The notes below the pieces were generated by a model. That model had not been told where the DNA came from. It saw nothing but the letters and a program-made list of their open reading frames with translations, and ran no database searches. From positions 94,744,784-94,808,783 of the forward strand of contig OZ035962.1 in the NCBI GenBank assembly GCA_964034945.1: a stretch of 64,000 nucleotides of DNA. Reading direction: 5' to 3'. Source of the stretch: Chrysopilus asiliformis. Its lineage: Eukaryota; Arthropoda; Insecta; Diptera; Rhagionidae. Numbering within the stretch: the first letter of the stretch is position 1; each line of letters opens with the position of its first letter. The translations under genes were made by a program, and so were the position numbers. Of the stretch, positions 22,885 to 33,746 are shown piece by piece.

Positions 22885-25685
22885 CGCTGTTCCTGATTCC
22901 AAAATTAAGCCAATCTATTTATTTGGGAATGGATTTTTGGCGTGAATTCGGTTTAGTACCCTTAAAACTTGACGATATTTCGTTGAATCAGACCGATACC
23001 AATCTTTCAAGTTCGAAAATCCATCTTCTATCGGCTTCTGAGCAGATGGAATTGGAAAAAGTCATCGCATGTTTTCCTTCGTGTGAAGTTTTAGGATTGG
23101 GTAAAACACACTTAGAAGAACATGTGATAGATGTTGCTAACGCTTCACCAATAAAGCAACGCCATTATCCTGTGTCACCAGCTATACAACGGTCAATGTA
23201 TGAGGAGTTAGATCGAATGCTCGCGTTAGGGGTGATTGAGGAAAGCAGCTCACCGTGGAATTCACCTGTTGTCTTAGTAAGGAAGCCAGGAAAAGTTCGA
23301 CTTTGTCTGGATTCCAGAAAAGTCAACAGTGTGACCATTGGTGATGCATATCCTCTCCCCCATATCGACGGACTCCTCAGTCGATTGAATGATACGCGAT
23401 TTATATCAAGCATCGATCTAAAAGATGCATTCTGGCAAATTCCCTTAGAGGAAAAGTCCAGGGAACTTACAGCGTTCACTGTGCCCGGCCGACCGTTGTA
23501 TCAGTTTCGAGTTATGGCTTTTGGACTTTGTAACGGACCTCAAAGGATGTGCAGACTTATGGACAAAGCTCTAAAGCCAATGTTACCAGAGCTTCGTCCA
23601 TATGTCTTTGTCTATCTTGACGATTTATTGGTGATAGCGCCCGACTTTCAATTGCATCTTCGCATCCTCCAAGAAGTTGCCAGATGTATAAGGTTAGCAG
23701 GTTTAACCATAAATATTAAAAAGAGCAAATTCTGTATGCGAGAAATACGTTATCTTGGCTTTGTTGTTGGCGAAGGTGGTCTTAAAACCGATCCTGAAAA
23801 AGTAGAGGCGGTTGCGAACTTCCCAGTTCCGAAGTCGCTGAAACAAGTCAGACGATTCTTAGGTATGACGGGGTGGTACCGTCGTTTCGTACCAAACTAC
23901 GCGGCTTTAGCAACCCCTATAACAAATTGTCTGAAAAAGATTCCCGGTGGCTTCAAGTGGTCCGCCGAAGCACAAGAAGCATTTGAAAATCTAAAGAAAC
24001 ATCTTATTACGGCACCAGTCTTGGTTAATCCCGACTTTAGCAAAGAATTTATGATACAATGCGACGCAAGCACTTCCGGTGTGGGAGGAGTTTTGTGTCA
24101 AACGGATGAAAAAGGAGAGGAAAGACCTATCGCGTATGTGTCCTACAAACTCAACTCTGCGCAAAAAAATTATAGTATAACAGAGTTAGAGTGCCTAGCT
24201 GCAGTTTATTGCATAAAAAAATTTAGACCATACGTAGAAGGCCACCCCTTTAAAATAATAACAGACCACGCAAGTCTCCGTTGGCTCATGACCCAGAAAG
24301 ACTTGAGTGGTCGTTTAGCACGTTGGTCCTTAAAGTTACAGGCATTCAGGTTTACTATTGAACACAGAAGCGGTAGCCAAAACATCGTACCGGACGCTCT
24401 TTCGAGAATGCACGCAGACGAATTGTCCTTGGGTGTAGAAGTCAATTTATCCTCCCCTCACTTTCAGTCCGACGACTACATAAATTTAATCGGTAATGTC
24501 CAAAAAAATCAGGAAAAACTCCCAGACGTTTGTGTGTCTGATGGTTTTGTTTATCGACGCTGCGAACCAAGGACTGGTGATCCTATTCAGGATGATCGGT
24601 CTTGGAAATTATGGATACCTACGGAACTAATTCCCGATCTCTTGACTTCTGCACATGACTCGTTAAAAGCAGCACATGGAGGCATACATAAAACTCTAAC
24701 CCGATTGAGACAGTTATACTATTGGCCGTCCATGGCCAAAGATGTTAAGGAATTCGTGAATCGCTGTGAGCTCTGCAGAATGTCGAAGGCCCCAAATAGC
24801 ATCCTTCGCCCTCCAATGGGTGAGTTGGTGGAATCAGGGAGACCTTGGCAAAAGGTATATATCGATTTACTAGGGCCATACCCTAGATCCACCAACGGGA
24901 ATACTGTATTACTGGTGGTTTTGGACCATTTCACAAAGTTTATTCTGTTGAAACCTTTGAGGCAAGGTACCGCCAAATCTATAGTTAATTTTCTTAAGCA
25001 GGATGTATTCCTCTTATTCGGGGTCCCTGAAATCCTAGTAAGTGACAATGGGCGACAATTCAAATCCAACGAATTTAAAATCTTTCTGGAAAAGTACGGC
25101 GTCAAGCATTTCACGACAGCCGTTTATTCGCCACAGGCAAATGCGTCTGAACGCGTTAATCGCACCATTTTAGCTGCTATTCGTTCGTTTTTGCAAAAAG
25201 ATCAGCGGAAATGGGATCAACATATTAACGAGATAGCCTGTGCTTTTCGCAGTTCAACACACACGGCAACTAAACAATCACCTTACTTCCTTGCATTCGG
25301 GCAACACATGATAACTCATGCGTCGGCTTATCCAATTTTAAAACGTTTAAATTGTCTTTCCAATGGGGAAATTGACATTCTGTCTGCTACTGATAGATTC
25401 CAACTCATTAGAGAGAAAGTTAAGGCAAATTTAGAAGCGGCTCACCAAAAATATGAACTCCGTTACAACTTAAGATCTTCGGCAAGAAAATTTTTACCAG
25501 GCCAAATAGTTTATCGCAGAAATTTCAGTTTAAGCAATAAGATAAAAAACTACAACGCTAAGCTCGCGCCTAAGTTCCTTAAATGCCGTATTGTTAAACC
25601 CGTGGGAAATTCCATTTATTTAATCGAGGATATGTCGGGAAAGACTTTAGGAAACTTTCACGCGAAAGATTTAAAAGATAGCTAA
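22878..25685 (+). CDS. pol: Pol: reverse transcriptase, RNase H and integrase
   Basis: This part copies the element RNA into DNA and inserts it into the genome. Residue numbers count from codon 22923 (first ATG at 22929). RT: FISSIDLKDAFWQI with the first catalytic Asp at 165 and the YLDD box at 231-234. RNase H: MIQCDAS with Asp381, then TELECLAAV and TDHASLRWL. Integrase: zinc-binding H578-x6-H585 and C615-x2-C618; catalytic Asp648 (YIDLLGPYP), Asp708 (VSDNGRQF) and Glu743 (SPQANASERVNR). The last two are 34 residues apart, one fewer than the usual DD35E. The C-terminal 90 residues are basic and have a VYRRNF...APKFLKCRIV fold typical of gypsy integrase tails; there is no chromodomain. All catalytic residues are present and there is no stop until TAA at 25683-25685. 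Confidence 0.95.
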   Translation: MLTLFLIPKLSQSIYLGMDFWREFGLVPLKLDDISLNQTDTNLSSSKIHLLSASEQMELEKVIACFPSCEVLGLGKTHLEEHVIDVANASPIKQRHYPVSPAIQRSMYEELDRMLALGVIEESSSPWNSPVVLVRKPGKVRLCLDSRKVNSVTIGDAYPLPHIDGLLSRLNDTRFISSIDLKDAFWQIPLEEKSRELTAFTVPGRPLYQFRVMAFGLCNGPQRMCRLMDKALKPMLPELRPYVFVYLDDLLVIAPDFQLHLRILQEVARCIRLAGLTINIKKSKFCMREIRYLGFVVGEGGLKTDPEKVEAVANFPVPKSLKQVRRFLGMTGWYRRFVPNYAALATPITNCLKKIPGGFKWSAEAQEAFENLKKHLITAPVLVNPDFSKEFMIQCDASTSGVGGVLCQTDEKGEERPIAYVSYKLNSAQKNYSITELECLAAVYCIKKFRPYVEGHPFKIITDHASLRWLMTQKDLSGRLARWSLKLQAFRFTIEHRSGSQNIVPDALSRMHADELSLGVEVNLSSPHFQSDDYINLIGNVQKNQEKLPDVCVSDGFVYRRCEPRTGDPIQDDRSWKLWIPTELIPDLLTSAHDSLKAAHGGIHKTLTRLRQLYYWPSMAKDVKEFVNRCELCRMSKAPNSILRPPMGELVESGRPWQKVYIDLLGPYPRSTNGNTVLLVVLDHFTKFILLKPLRQGTAKSIVNFLKQDVFLLFGVPEILVSDNGRQFKSNEFKIFLEKYGVKHFTTAVYSPQANASERVNRTILAAIRSFLQKDQRKWDQHINEIACAFRSSTHTATKQSPYFLAFGQHMITHASAYPILKRLNCLSNGEIDILSATDRFQLIREKVKANLEAAHQKYELRYNLRSSARKFLPGQIVYRRNFSLSNKIKNYNAKLAPKFLKCRIVKPVGNSIYLIEDMSGKTLGNFHAKDLKDS

Positions 25686-25982
25686 CTCTTTCTTGGATTG
25701 ATTACAAATACTTTTTTTTTCTCAAAAATATCGTGAGTTGCTCTTTGTAACATTTTCATCGCATATAGATATCATATCCGAGGAAAAGTCAACCTAAAAC
25801 GTTGAGTTTTGATTGTCTAAACATTTTTATTTTCACAAGTCCTCAATTGCCCGACTAAATTTTTAAAACATGAGACTAGTAAACTCAGGGCGTGGTCGAA
25901 GCCACACGTTTTTTTTTCCTGGCTTGTCTTTTTTTTCAGCCCCTTTTATTTATCTGAGAGACAAATAAAAAGTGTTGATGGT
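25686..25982 (+). other. Retrotransposon 3' internal region, no envelope gene
   Basis: About 300 bp between the pol stop and the 3' LTR. There is no frame that could be an envelope. The purine-rich stretch GAGAGACAAATAAAAAG (25956-25972) is the best polypurine tract candidate, but it ends ten bases before the LTR instead of abutting it. Confidence 0.55.
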
Positions 25983-27948
25983 TGTAACGACAGCCATGTA
26001 TTCGAATTTTCATTTTTTTTTTTGCGTTGCAAGATATTCTTATTTAAATTGATATAATATTTTCGATAAATTAATCATCGCTTCGAACAAGTGCGATAGT
26101 TGAAAATCCAGTTCAATAATATCTTTATTGAAACTCACTTAGCAACAAAATATTTAATCAAGGGCCTATTGTTCTATTCAAATGGCTACCGTTCGGGGAT
26201 AGATTCTATACCAAGCCAAACAAGAGACCCAAAAGGAGAAAAAACGGAAAAAATTACTGTCCGGGCAGAGAACGATTAGTCGAGGAAGAAAAACGATCTT
26301 GATTTGAGTCGCGCAGGACGCCACGAAGGCGATTAGATCCTTTTTAGTTTTTTTTGATATAAATCTAAAGATTTTGAGAATTTCTTTTAAATCAGTGTGA
26401 GCATAAATGTCACTGCGTTTTAGCCCATAAAGTTATAAAGTTTTGTCTATTTTTTTATAACGAATCAGGCTAAATATATACAAATACTTAAAACTAATTA
26501 AAACTTAAATAAATAATTTAGTTTAAAACTTAACGATCTAATATACAAGGTGCTGAAATAAAAATGATATGAAGTGCAAACTAAAACTTAACCTAATTAA
26601 AAAGTGGCATAAATAGTGTAGAACGGAACAGACATACATCACAGTAATCAGAATCAGGACTACATAAAGTTTCATCTACTTAAACTACCTTAAATCTACA
26701 ACTACAAACGTTCATGCTGACATTCATACATTATCGGACTTAATCAACGACTTCATACGCAAATCTGCACCATAAACTTGTAAGTAAGAAATTTTTATTC
26801 TTAACACCGAATATCGACCGAAGGATGAAGGATGAACTTACTTCACACGTCACATAATGTTTTCAACCTCTAAGTGATCAGTCAACCATCAAAGATCTAC
26901 GCTTTAGAACTCGCGACAAAAGGAAACATTAGATTTTCTTCTTTAATATTGGCTGCAACATTCTTCGTTTATTATCGTTCATTGTCATCGTTCTATTTGT
27001 ATTAGTACTAATACGTGATCGCCGAAGTTTGGCCACATCGCAGAAGCTTCCTTAACTATTATCTACATTTCATCAACCTGCACCATACATTCTATATACA
27101 TTCACACACATTCCGACAAATTCAGCTGAAATAGTCATCATCTATCAACATATCAACTCAAAAACACTCCGCATACTTCACCAATAACAAGGACTTACTA
27201 ACATTTAATCAAATACAGTAAAACACATAACTTTTAAGTAAGATTCTTTTCTTTTTTTTTGTAACTATATTTTGAGCGCTAGGTTAATTTATAAGCACAA
27301 TTTAACTTTTAATATTTAAGTGTAAATTGTTTGTTTTCTTAGGAGTCGGCCGATAGGTAGAAATATTGCTTATTTTGATTATTATACTTAGTATAAGAAA
27401 TTTAAAATTTATAACTTTTGGCAATATATGAAAAGACATTTACGTTTTTCTGTTCTTTATGATCAATCAATTAAGCATTTTCTTTCAGTTCTCATGATCT
27501 TTAGATTTCCATAATGTCTGTTTAATCGATTTGATCAGGGGGGAGGGCGCTTCTAAACTAATAAGAAAAATATGCCGTAGACGATGGTAAGCAAACGGAG
27601 ATGTGCAGGTACTCTATCGATGTGAGGTTATTCGAATCCTAGTCACAGTTTTTCTTTTTTTCCTTTTCTTTTTCTTCACTATTTTCTTCATTTGATTTTT
27701 TTTAGCAGACCTGGTCAGAGAGAGGCTCGCCCCTCTTTCTCCCCTCTGACCGCTAACGTAGCATACTCTTTTGTGTGATCTGGTGGAATAGAAGAGAAAG
27801 GATCACGACCCTTTTTGCAGCCTGAGTTAGCCCCCTTCCTTTCAGTATGCTACCCTCTTCTCCCAGCCACCGAGCCACTCTCACAATGAGCATATTCATG
27901 GGGATGTCCTTCAAGATATGCGGCGCATTGTGAGGTGTGTAAAGCACA
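25983..27948 (+). repeat. 3' LTR (1966 bp)
   Basis: Same length, ends and reading as the 5' LTR. It is followed by AAGG, matching the bases before the 5' LTR, and then by the interrupted Helentron-like element. Confidence 0.95.
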
Positions 27949-28240
27949 AAGGCTATGTTCTTGAACGGGCAAAATAGGACAATTCCTTCGGCCATCCCCA
28001 TACAAACGAATCAGTTTTTTACAATTTTCTCGAAAACGGTGAGTCGTTTTGAAAGATTTATAAAGATATCATTTGTTTAGAATATAATTTTACATAACTC
28101 ACCCATACATCAAAATTCAGTTGCACCACTCGTTCTCCCCTCCCCCAAACACATGATTTCTTTTTAATAGAAATTTTGTTTATCCTTATATAAAGAATTT
28201 GACGATTGGCCCCTAGTAGTTGTAGCTTTTCTTATGTTTT
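27949..28240 (+). mobile_element. Helentron-like element, family B, copy 2, right part
   Basis: Continues the left part at 17460-17784: AAGGCTATGTTCTTGAACGG follows directly, as in the uninterrupted copy at 50494. It ends TTGACGATTGGCCCCTAGTA and ...TAGCTTTTCTTATGTTTTT. Confidence 0.75.
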
Positions 28241-31200
28241 TTTTTCACAAAATCAAAAAAAAATCTGGCTACATTTTTGCGTGGTTTTCCTAGGCTAAGA
28301 AACCTTTTTGTCGTCCCACACATTTTTTTTCACCAGGAAATAAACATATAAAGCCAATGTGTTCTTTAATTAATTTAAACTCCCTTTTTTGTAAAAAAAT
28401 AAATAAAATAAAATAAAGGTAAACAATGGAAACGTGATATTTGATTATGTTATGTAATTTATGTTTCTAACTAATTAAACTATCAATAATAGAAACTCTA
28501 TGATTCCATACCACACACTAACACAATGAACTCGTGATTAAACGACTTACAGTAATGAATGACAAGCAACATATATTTATAAATAATTATACTATAGCAG
28601 ATACAGTAAAAGACAATTTTGAATGTTGGAGAATTGTTGTGTGTAGCATCATTGAAAGCAGCCAATATGTCACTTGTGTGAATGCAATTTTACGGAAATG
28701 AAATTCGCAGGATATGTGGAAGACCGAAACAATTATTCACTTTGAACTGGTTATTAATTAACTACCTTCCTCTTTGCATTCAAATCTAACATATTTTAAT
28801 TGTTGGTCTAAAGAACATACATTCTACGTTTATCTATATTAATATAACGAGCAATATAGATTATTACCATTTATCTAAGTAGACATGTGTGTTTCTCGGA
28901 GTTGACGGTGGCTGTATTTGTCGCTCTATCTACCTTACAATGCTTAATTATGTCGGTATGCGGTGTTACATACCGGTAAAATTCTTATACGCCCTATACA
29001 AATATCCCGACATTATCATTTTAGTTAGGATTTCGGTATTTCGAAAGCATTCAAATGTTGATACATGTATACGATTATAGACATTCTACCGGGACATAAC
29101 CTGCAACCATATGTATTTTTTGATTATGAATGTATCAGGTTTACCGACATACCTACAAATATCTATGTTTTCTGTATGTTATAACCCTTTTGTGGCCGTC
29201 TACCACACCATAGTACTAATGGTCCAACTCTATTGTGTGCTTTGAAAACAAATGGCCCATTAAACATGTGTCTCCCTATTAAATGGGTTACATATAAATT
29301 ATAACAACATTTGTTAAGTGTCTATCACAAATGCTCTCTGATATCCAATTACTTTTTGGTAAGGGAGATTTTACACTTTAGAGTAGGTATTTTAAGACTT
29401 TTTGCCCGCGATTATTCAATTAATTTATACTAGCAATTTTTTTTAAGTATGTTTAAAAAATTATGATTTTCGTGAGTAACATTTTTGCATTAAACTTTCT
29501 ATGTGAAATAGCATCCTTTTTAATATTCACAAATTTAATCAAACCACAATTTTTCCGAATTCTACAAAAAACCAAAAAAAAAACTTTTACGAACTGTTTT
29601 AACATGTGGTTGTTTGAGAAAACTCTAAAAACCTTTAAGTTCTTAGGTTTGATCCAGCAAAAGTAGCATTTATCCTTATGTGTTAACTTTGTAAAGTAAA
29701 AAAAAATCGTACTTCTAATTTTCCTCACCACTCTGTGGAAAAACCGATAGAAAAACCGATGGCTACTCTAGTCCTAAATACTCGAGTCCTTTCGGAGCCA
29801 ACCAATGCCAATGCCTGCCATGTAGACTGGGGGCATAGTAGCCCGTAAGCAAGTTGCAACACGTTAAGTACAAAACTTTTAAAATTTACGGTTAAAATCA
29901 AAAAGTTTTTAATTAAAAACTTTGACTTCAAATTATCTTAACTTGCCTCGCAATGTTGCCTGATGTCTGCTCGAATCCGCCTGAATGCTTTAAGGAAACG
30001 CCCGTCAGGCTGCTGCTCTCTTACCAGACTTACTGCGTCCCGATGGTGTCCTGTTCCGCTGCATAACAGCCTAGTCAAACAGCACAACCTTCCAGGCAAT
30101 GGAAGGACGAGTTCATGTAACATCAGCAACAATAACAGCAAGGATATCAGTTCTCCGCCACCACTTTACCAAGTCCTTGGTACCCGGCTCCACCGGGTTC
30201 ACGATTTTGCTCCTTTATTTTTAAGGAATGTGTTTCCCCTCACCCTCGTTGATGTTTCCCCGAAGGCTCGGTGGTTTCATGTCCCGACGTATACACAAGG
30301 ATATTTTTGTTTGTGTGTATACGCGTCATGATACAACATGACAAGGATGTAATCTTTTTACGGCCAAAAGTGTAGCATGAAATTGCCGGCTTTTTGTTAG
30401 CACTAAGACGGCGGGGGTGTCAAACAACATTTGTATCGGGCAGGAAAATCGAAACTTAAGGGCAGCTAACTAGTAAAAAGGATCTTCTTGTTGTAGATTC
30501 GCTCTCATCTCGTTGTTACCAACGACGTTGATTTTGTGTGTGTGTTTTTTTTTCGCTTGCCTTCATCTTGTCGTCCTTGATTGTTGTTATTGCTGTTTGC
30601 AATCCAGCCAGCCTTTTTTTTCCATTCCGTTTCTTGCGGCAAAGTCTTATGATGATGCCTTTTTAAGGACCCCACGATTAGATTTTCTCTGATATCACAA
30701 CAAGGAGCTAGATAAGTTTTTGATACTCTCAAATTATGCTAATCAAGAAGGAAGCTTTTTTTATGTTATTTATTTGACTATGAGTTTAACTTTTTGATAT
30801 CTTATAAGTTTTTTAAGCCACTAAATTTTTGTAAAAGTGGATATATTTTAATGCCAATAAGGAGCATATGTTTTACACTAAATAAAATTTTCGGGGAAAT
30901 TTGATTTTTTTTATATCAAGGGTTATAAATGGGTCTATGTAATTGACTTTTTAAGAATTTAATTAAGATTTTACTAACATAATTATATATTTTATTACAT
31001 ATTATATATTTAATTACATAATTATGATGCAATTGCTGAAACTTAATAAAAAAACATAAGACAAATGGCAGGGGTTAACCGTCAAATACTCTATATCAGT
31101 ACTTCCGAAATTTTAGGAACTTATGATATAAATATATTTGTTTACATGTCCACGCCAATTGAAGGCTCAATCGCTTTATTACACTGAATACAATTTTTGA

Positions 31201-31738
31201 ATTGGGCAAGGAAATCAAATTCAAGTATAGTTTAGACCAGGGGTCTCCAAGATAACTGTCTCTGTACAACCACCGCCACGTCGAAACCACCACAACCTGA
31301 ACTCGAAGCATTTGCTACTCGGCATTCAAAACCTCATTACAAATCTAATAAATATTAAACAGACGAATGACATCCTCTTGCATCGAAAGTCTGAAACAAA
31401 CTAACTACAAATCAAACTGCATATCGATTCCAGCTTACTGGTGGTGGAAAGAGATGTTCGATCACGTTCGGCGGCCTTTCGTTCAGGTTCGTTTTTCTGA
31501 ATGCTAATGTAAGATAGTATTGACAAAAACATTAATGTGGGCAAAGTAAAATGTGTCTGGCTCAATAATATGCACGAGGAGCCGCAAGAGCCAATGCCTG
31601 GAGATGCCTGGTTTAGACGATCTCACAAATCAAAAAATCATTCTCGCAACTCAAAAACTTGTTCCTGTACCCCCAGGCCTGCAAGCACCGCAGTTTGTGA
31701 ACCTCTGCTCTATATGAAGACAAACCATTTTTTTTAAA
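28241..31738. other. 3.5 kb without a firm feature
   Basis: AT-rich. The section 29940-30330 is less AT-rich (CCTGATGTCTGCTCGAATCC, GGTACCCGGCTCCACCGGGT) and has frames of 67 and 122 residues on opposite strands, but no motif that I recognise and no clear splice signals. At 31066-31092 a scrap GGGGTTAACCGTCAAATACT resembles the end of a minus-strand family-B element. Confidence 0.35.
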
Positions 31739-31740
31739 TA

Positions 31741-32672
31741 CAGTGGAATCCGGTTATAACGACCTCCAAGGGACCAACAAATCTGGTCGTTATATCCGGT
31801 TGTTCGTTATAACCGATTCATAGTTTTAAAGGTTTTAAAATACATGTGTGAAGTTCTAAAATACAAAATTTTTATTGCAAATCGTCCGTACATTAAAAAA
31901 TTAAATTTATTTAATTTATCTGCAGATATTGAGTAATCTGTGTTTGTTTGGATTTTTGATGCAAGAACTCCTTTTCAATTTTCTTTTCAATTCTTAGCAC
32001 AGCTTCTTTTGAAATCTCTACAAAAATGTTATTGAATAATAGGAATGAACTCAATGTCGTAATACCCTGAAGTGTTTCATTGACTGAAGGTATGACACAG
32101 CCTGTTTCTGAAATTTTCACCCGATTTTAAAATTATGTATTGTGATGCATAAAACATTATTTACCATTAGTATCTTCTTCATCTTTTTCCTCGATACTAA
32201 ATTGTCGCCTAGCATTCATTGTGGAATTCACAGTATAAACTATGAAATAAAATGAATTAACACAACGTAGATGCACAAAACTTTGACAGAACTGATTAGG
32301 GGAATTCCCGAAAAGTTCCAACTTTCATTTAATGACTTAAGCAAATGACGTTTAGAAGTGCAACAAGTTTGCAAATTGGGCAAAAACTAGGGTATCTGAC
32401 ATGGCGGCCAATTTAGAACATTTGTTAAAAACTTAATCTATCAGGTTTTGATTCTTTTCTATGAGATCTTAAGTTTCGGTCGTTATAAACGATATTTTTT
32501 TCTGTTTTCGTAGAAAAAGGGGTCGTTAAAGCCGATATGTCGTTATATCCGGTGTCGTTATAACCAATACCAAAACGCACAGAGTCTTATGGGCTCTGGC
32601 CGGGACCTAAGAAATGCGTCGTTAAAGCCGGTATGTCGTTATAACCGGTGTCGTTATAAGCGGATTCCACTG
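31741..32672 (-). mobile_element. Tigger/pogo-like DNA transposon, deleted copy
   Basis: The ends are CAGTGGAATCCGGTTATAAC and its near inverse (GTTATAAGCGGATTCCACTG), flanked by TA on both sides (31739-31740, 32673-32674). Length is 932 bp. TCGTTATA/CCGGT words are repeated many times near both ends (for example 31786-31822 and 32521-32666), which look like internal transposase-binding repeats. It keeps two C-terminal exons of a transposase on the minus strand. CAGTGGAA...TATAACG ends with TA duplications are typical of Tigger-like elements. Confidence 0.85.
31911..32219 (-). pseudogene. Tigger-like transposase, C-terminal remnant with a 57-bp intron
   Basis: Minus strand. The last exon runs from 32107 (after an ATTTCAG acceptor) to the stop at 31911 and encodes about 65 residues including PSVNETLQGITTLSSFL, RIEKKIEKEF and KSKQTQITQYL. 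The order "ET/EAL..i..L..fl ... ekki ... kkQtkItdyF" is the usual tail of Tigger/jerky transposases. A short upstream exon (32165-32219) is acidic (SIEEKDEEDTN) and ends at a GTAAAT donor in phase one; removing the 57-bp intron (32108-32164) keeps the frame. There is no DDE core or HTH in this element, so the protein is a remnant. The upstream limit of the first exon is not certain. Confidence 0.6.
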
Positions 32673-32675
32673 TAT

Positions 32676-33128
32676 AAGAAAAGCTACAATTGGCTAATCG
32701 TTAAATATATTTAAACTATAGTTTATATGACGACAGGCAATAATTTTTATGAAAACAAAAATCCATTTGTGTGGAAGAGCAGAACGAGTGGTGCGATTGG
32801 AACAGTTATGTAAGACCATATTTTAAACACATTTCACTTTTACAATTGTTTCTATACGACACACCATTTTCGAGAAAATTGCAAAAAAAAAACTGTATCG
32901 TTTGTATGGGGGAGGTGGGCTGAAATGGTCTGATTTTCCCCGTTCGAGACCATCGCGTTGAAATTTACTAGAAGTGCAACTATACAAAATTTCAAGTCTC
33001 TAGCTCAATGCCTTCGAAAGTTATGGTGTTCGCTGACATGCGAAAATCAAAATCTTTTGTCATCCCAAAGACCCTCGTGTAGTTCATTTTTATGTCGATA
33101 TACTTCATCAAATTATACTCCTATATGA
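32676..33128 (-). mobile_element. Helentron-like element, family B, copy 3
   Basis: Minus orientation, directly beside the Tigger-like element. It keeps CACCATTTTCGAGAAAATTG, GTTTGTATGGGGGAGGTGGG, the core TTTCAAGTCTCTAGCTCAAT, and the end TTATACTCCTATATGAT. The GTCT array is missing. Its outer right end appears cut by, or abutting, the Tigger-like insertion. Confidence 0.65.
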
Positions 33129-33164
33129 TTAATAGAATATAAAAAATTAAACCGAAATATAAAA

Positions 33165-33403
33165 CATAACAAAAGCTATAATTGCTAATCTGGCAATTAT
33201 TGAAAACCCGTATGGTGATATTCGTATCAAAATTCGAACAATTGTACCAAAATTCCACTTTGAAGTCAAACTTTCCAATAAGATTTTTTAAAATTTATTC
33301 CAATCGGATTTTGATGTATGGAAGTTTTGTTCTTGGACTTTTTTTGATGAGATGCACCGTTTTTGCGATATTTACAAAAAACGTTTTCGTTCGTATGAGG
33401 GGC

Positions 33404-33448
<45 letters not shown>

Positions 33449-33746
33449 TAGTCAATTTTTGCCCATTAACGAACTTAGCCTCGCATTTTACAAAAAACGG
33501 ATCTGTGCAAAATTTCAAGTTTCTAGCTCAATCCGTGCGCACGCAATCCGCGCCATAGACAGACAGACGGACAGACGGACGGACAGACAGACGGACAGAC
33601 GGGCGGACATGCAAAATTCAATTTTTTTTATCATTCTAAACACACTGGTGTAATTCATTTTTGTGTGTGATGACGGGATCTTGGCGTTACAAACGGTAAG
33701 GCAAAGTTAGTATACCCTTTGGTATACATAACATACGGGTATAAAA
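33165..33746 (+). mobile_element. Mini-me/DINE-1-like element, family A, copy 3
   Basis: Full-length plus-strand copy with the same start, core and end as copy 2. A GACR array is at 33557-33608. The C-rich spot present in other copies (CCCCCGCCCCC at 15946, CCCCCCCCCC at 36235) is expanded here to 41 C. A short internal segment seen in other copies (TATGTAGAAT...) is deleted. Confidence 0.75.
33405..33445. repeat. Poly(C) run of 41 bases
   Basis: Forty-one consecutive C on the plus strand, inside the mini-me copy. Such a run is very rare in AT-rich DNA and could fold as an i-motif (C strand) or G-quadruplex (G strand). The exact length may be affected by sequencing. The proline-rich frame crossing it is an artefact. 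Confidence 0.9.

Larger units (their letters stand above)
17785..27948 (+). mobile_element. Ty3/gypsy LTR retrotransposon, nearly complete
   Basis: A 10,164-bp element with two LTRs of 1966 bp each, a primer binding site, gag and pol. It is flanked by the 4-bp target duplication AAGG (17781-17784 and 27949-27952). Pol order is protease, RT, RNase H, integrase, which defines Ty3/gypsy (Copia has integrase before RT). The integrase phrase SPQANASERVNR is what I associate with the mdg3/Micropia-like lineage, so I infer that branch. No envelope frame is present between pol and the 3' LTR. The LTRs have the same length and I found no difference on reading, so the insertion is young. The two pol frames are broken once (22873-22878). 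Confidence 0.95.

Noticed and set aside
29938..30331. Possible exon in a less AT-rich patch
   Set aside because: Frames open on both strands, no recognisable domain and no clear splice borders; left as unannotated.
33182..33448. 88-residue frame ending in polyproline
   Set aside because: It reads the mini-me element and its poly(C) run.
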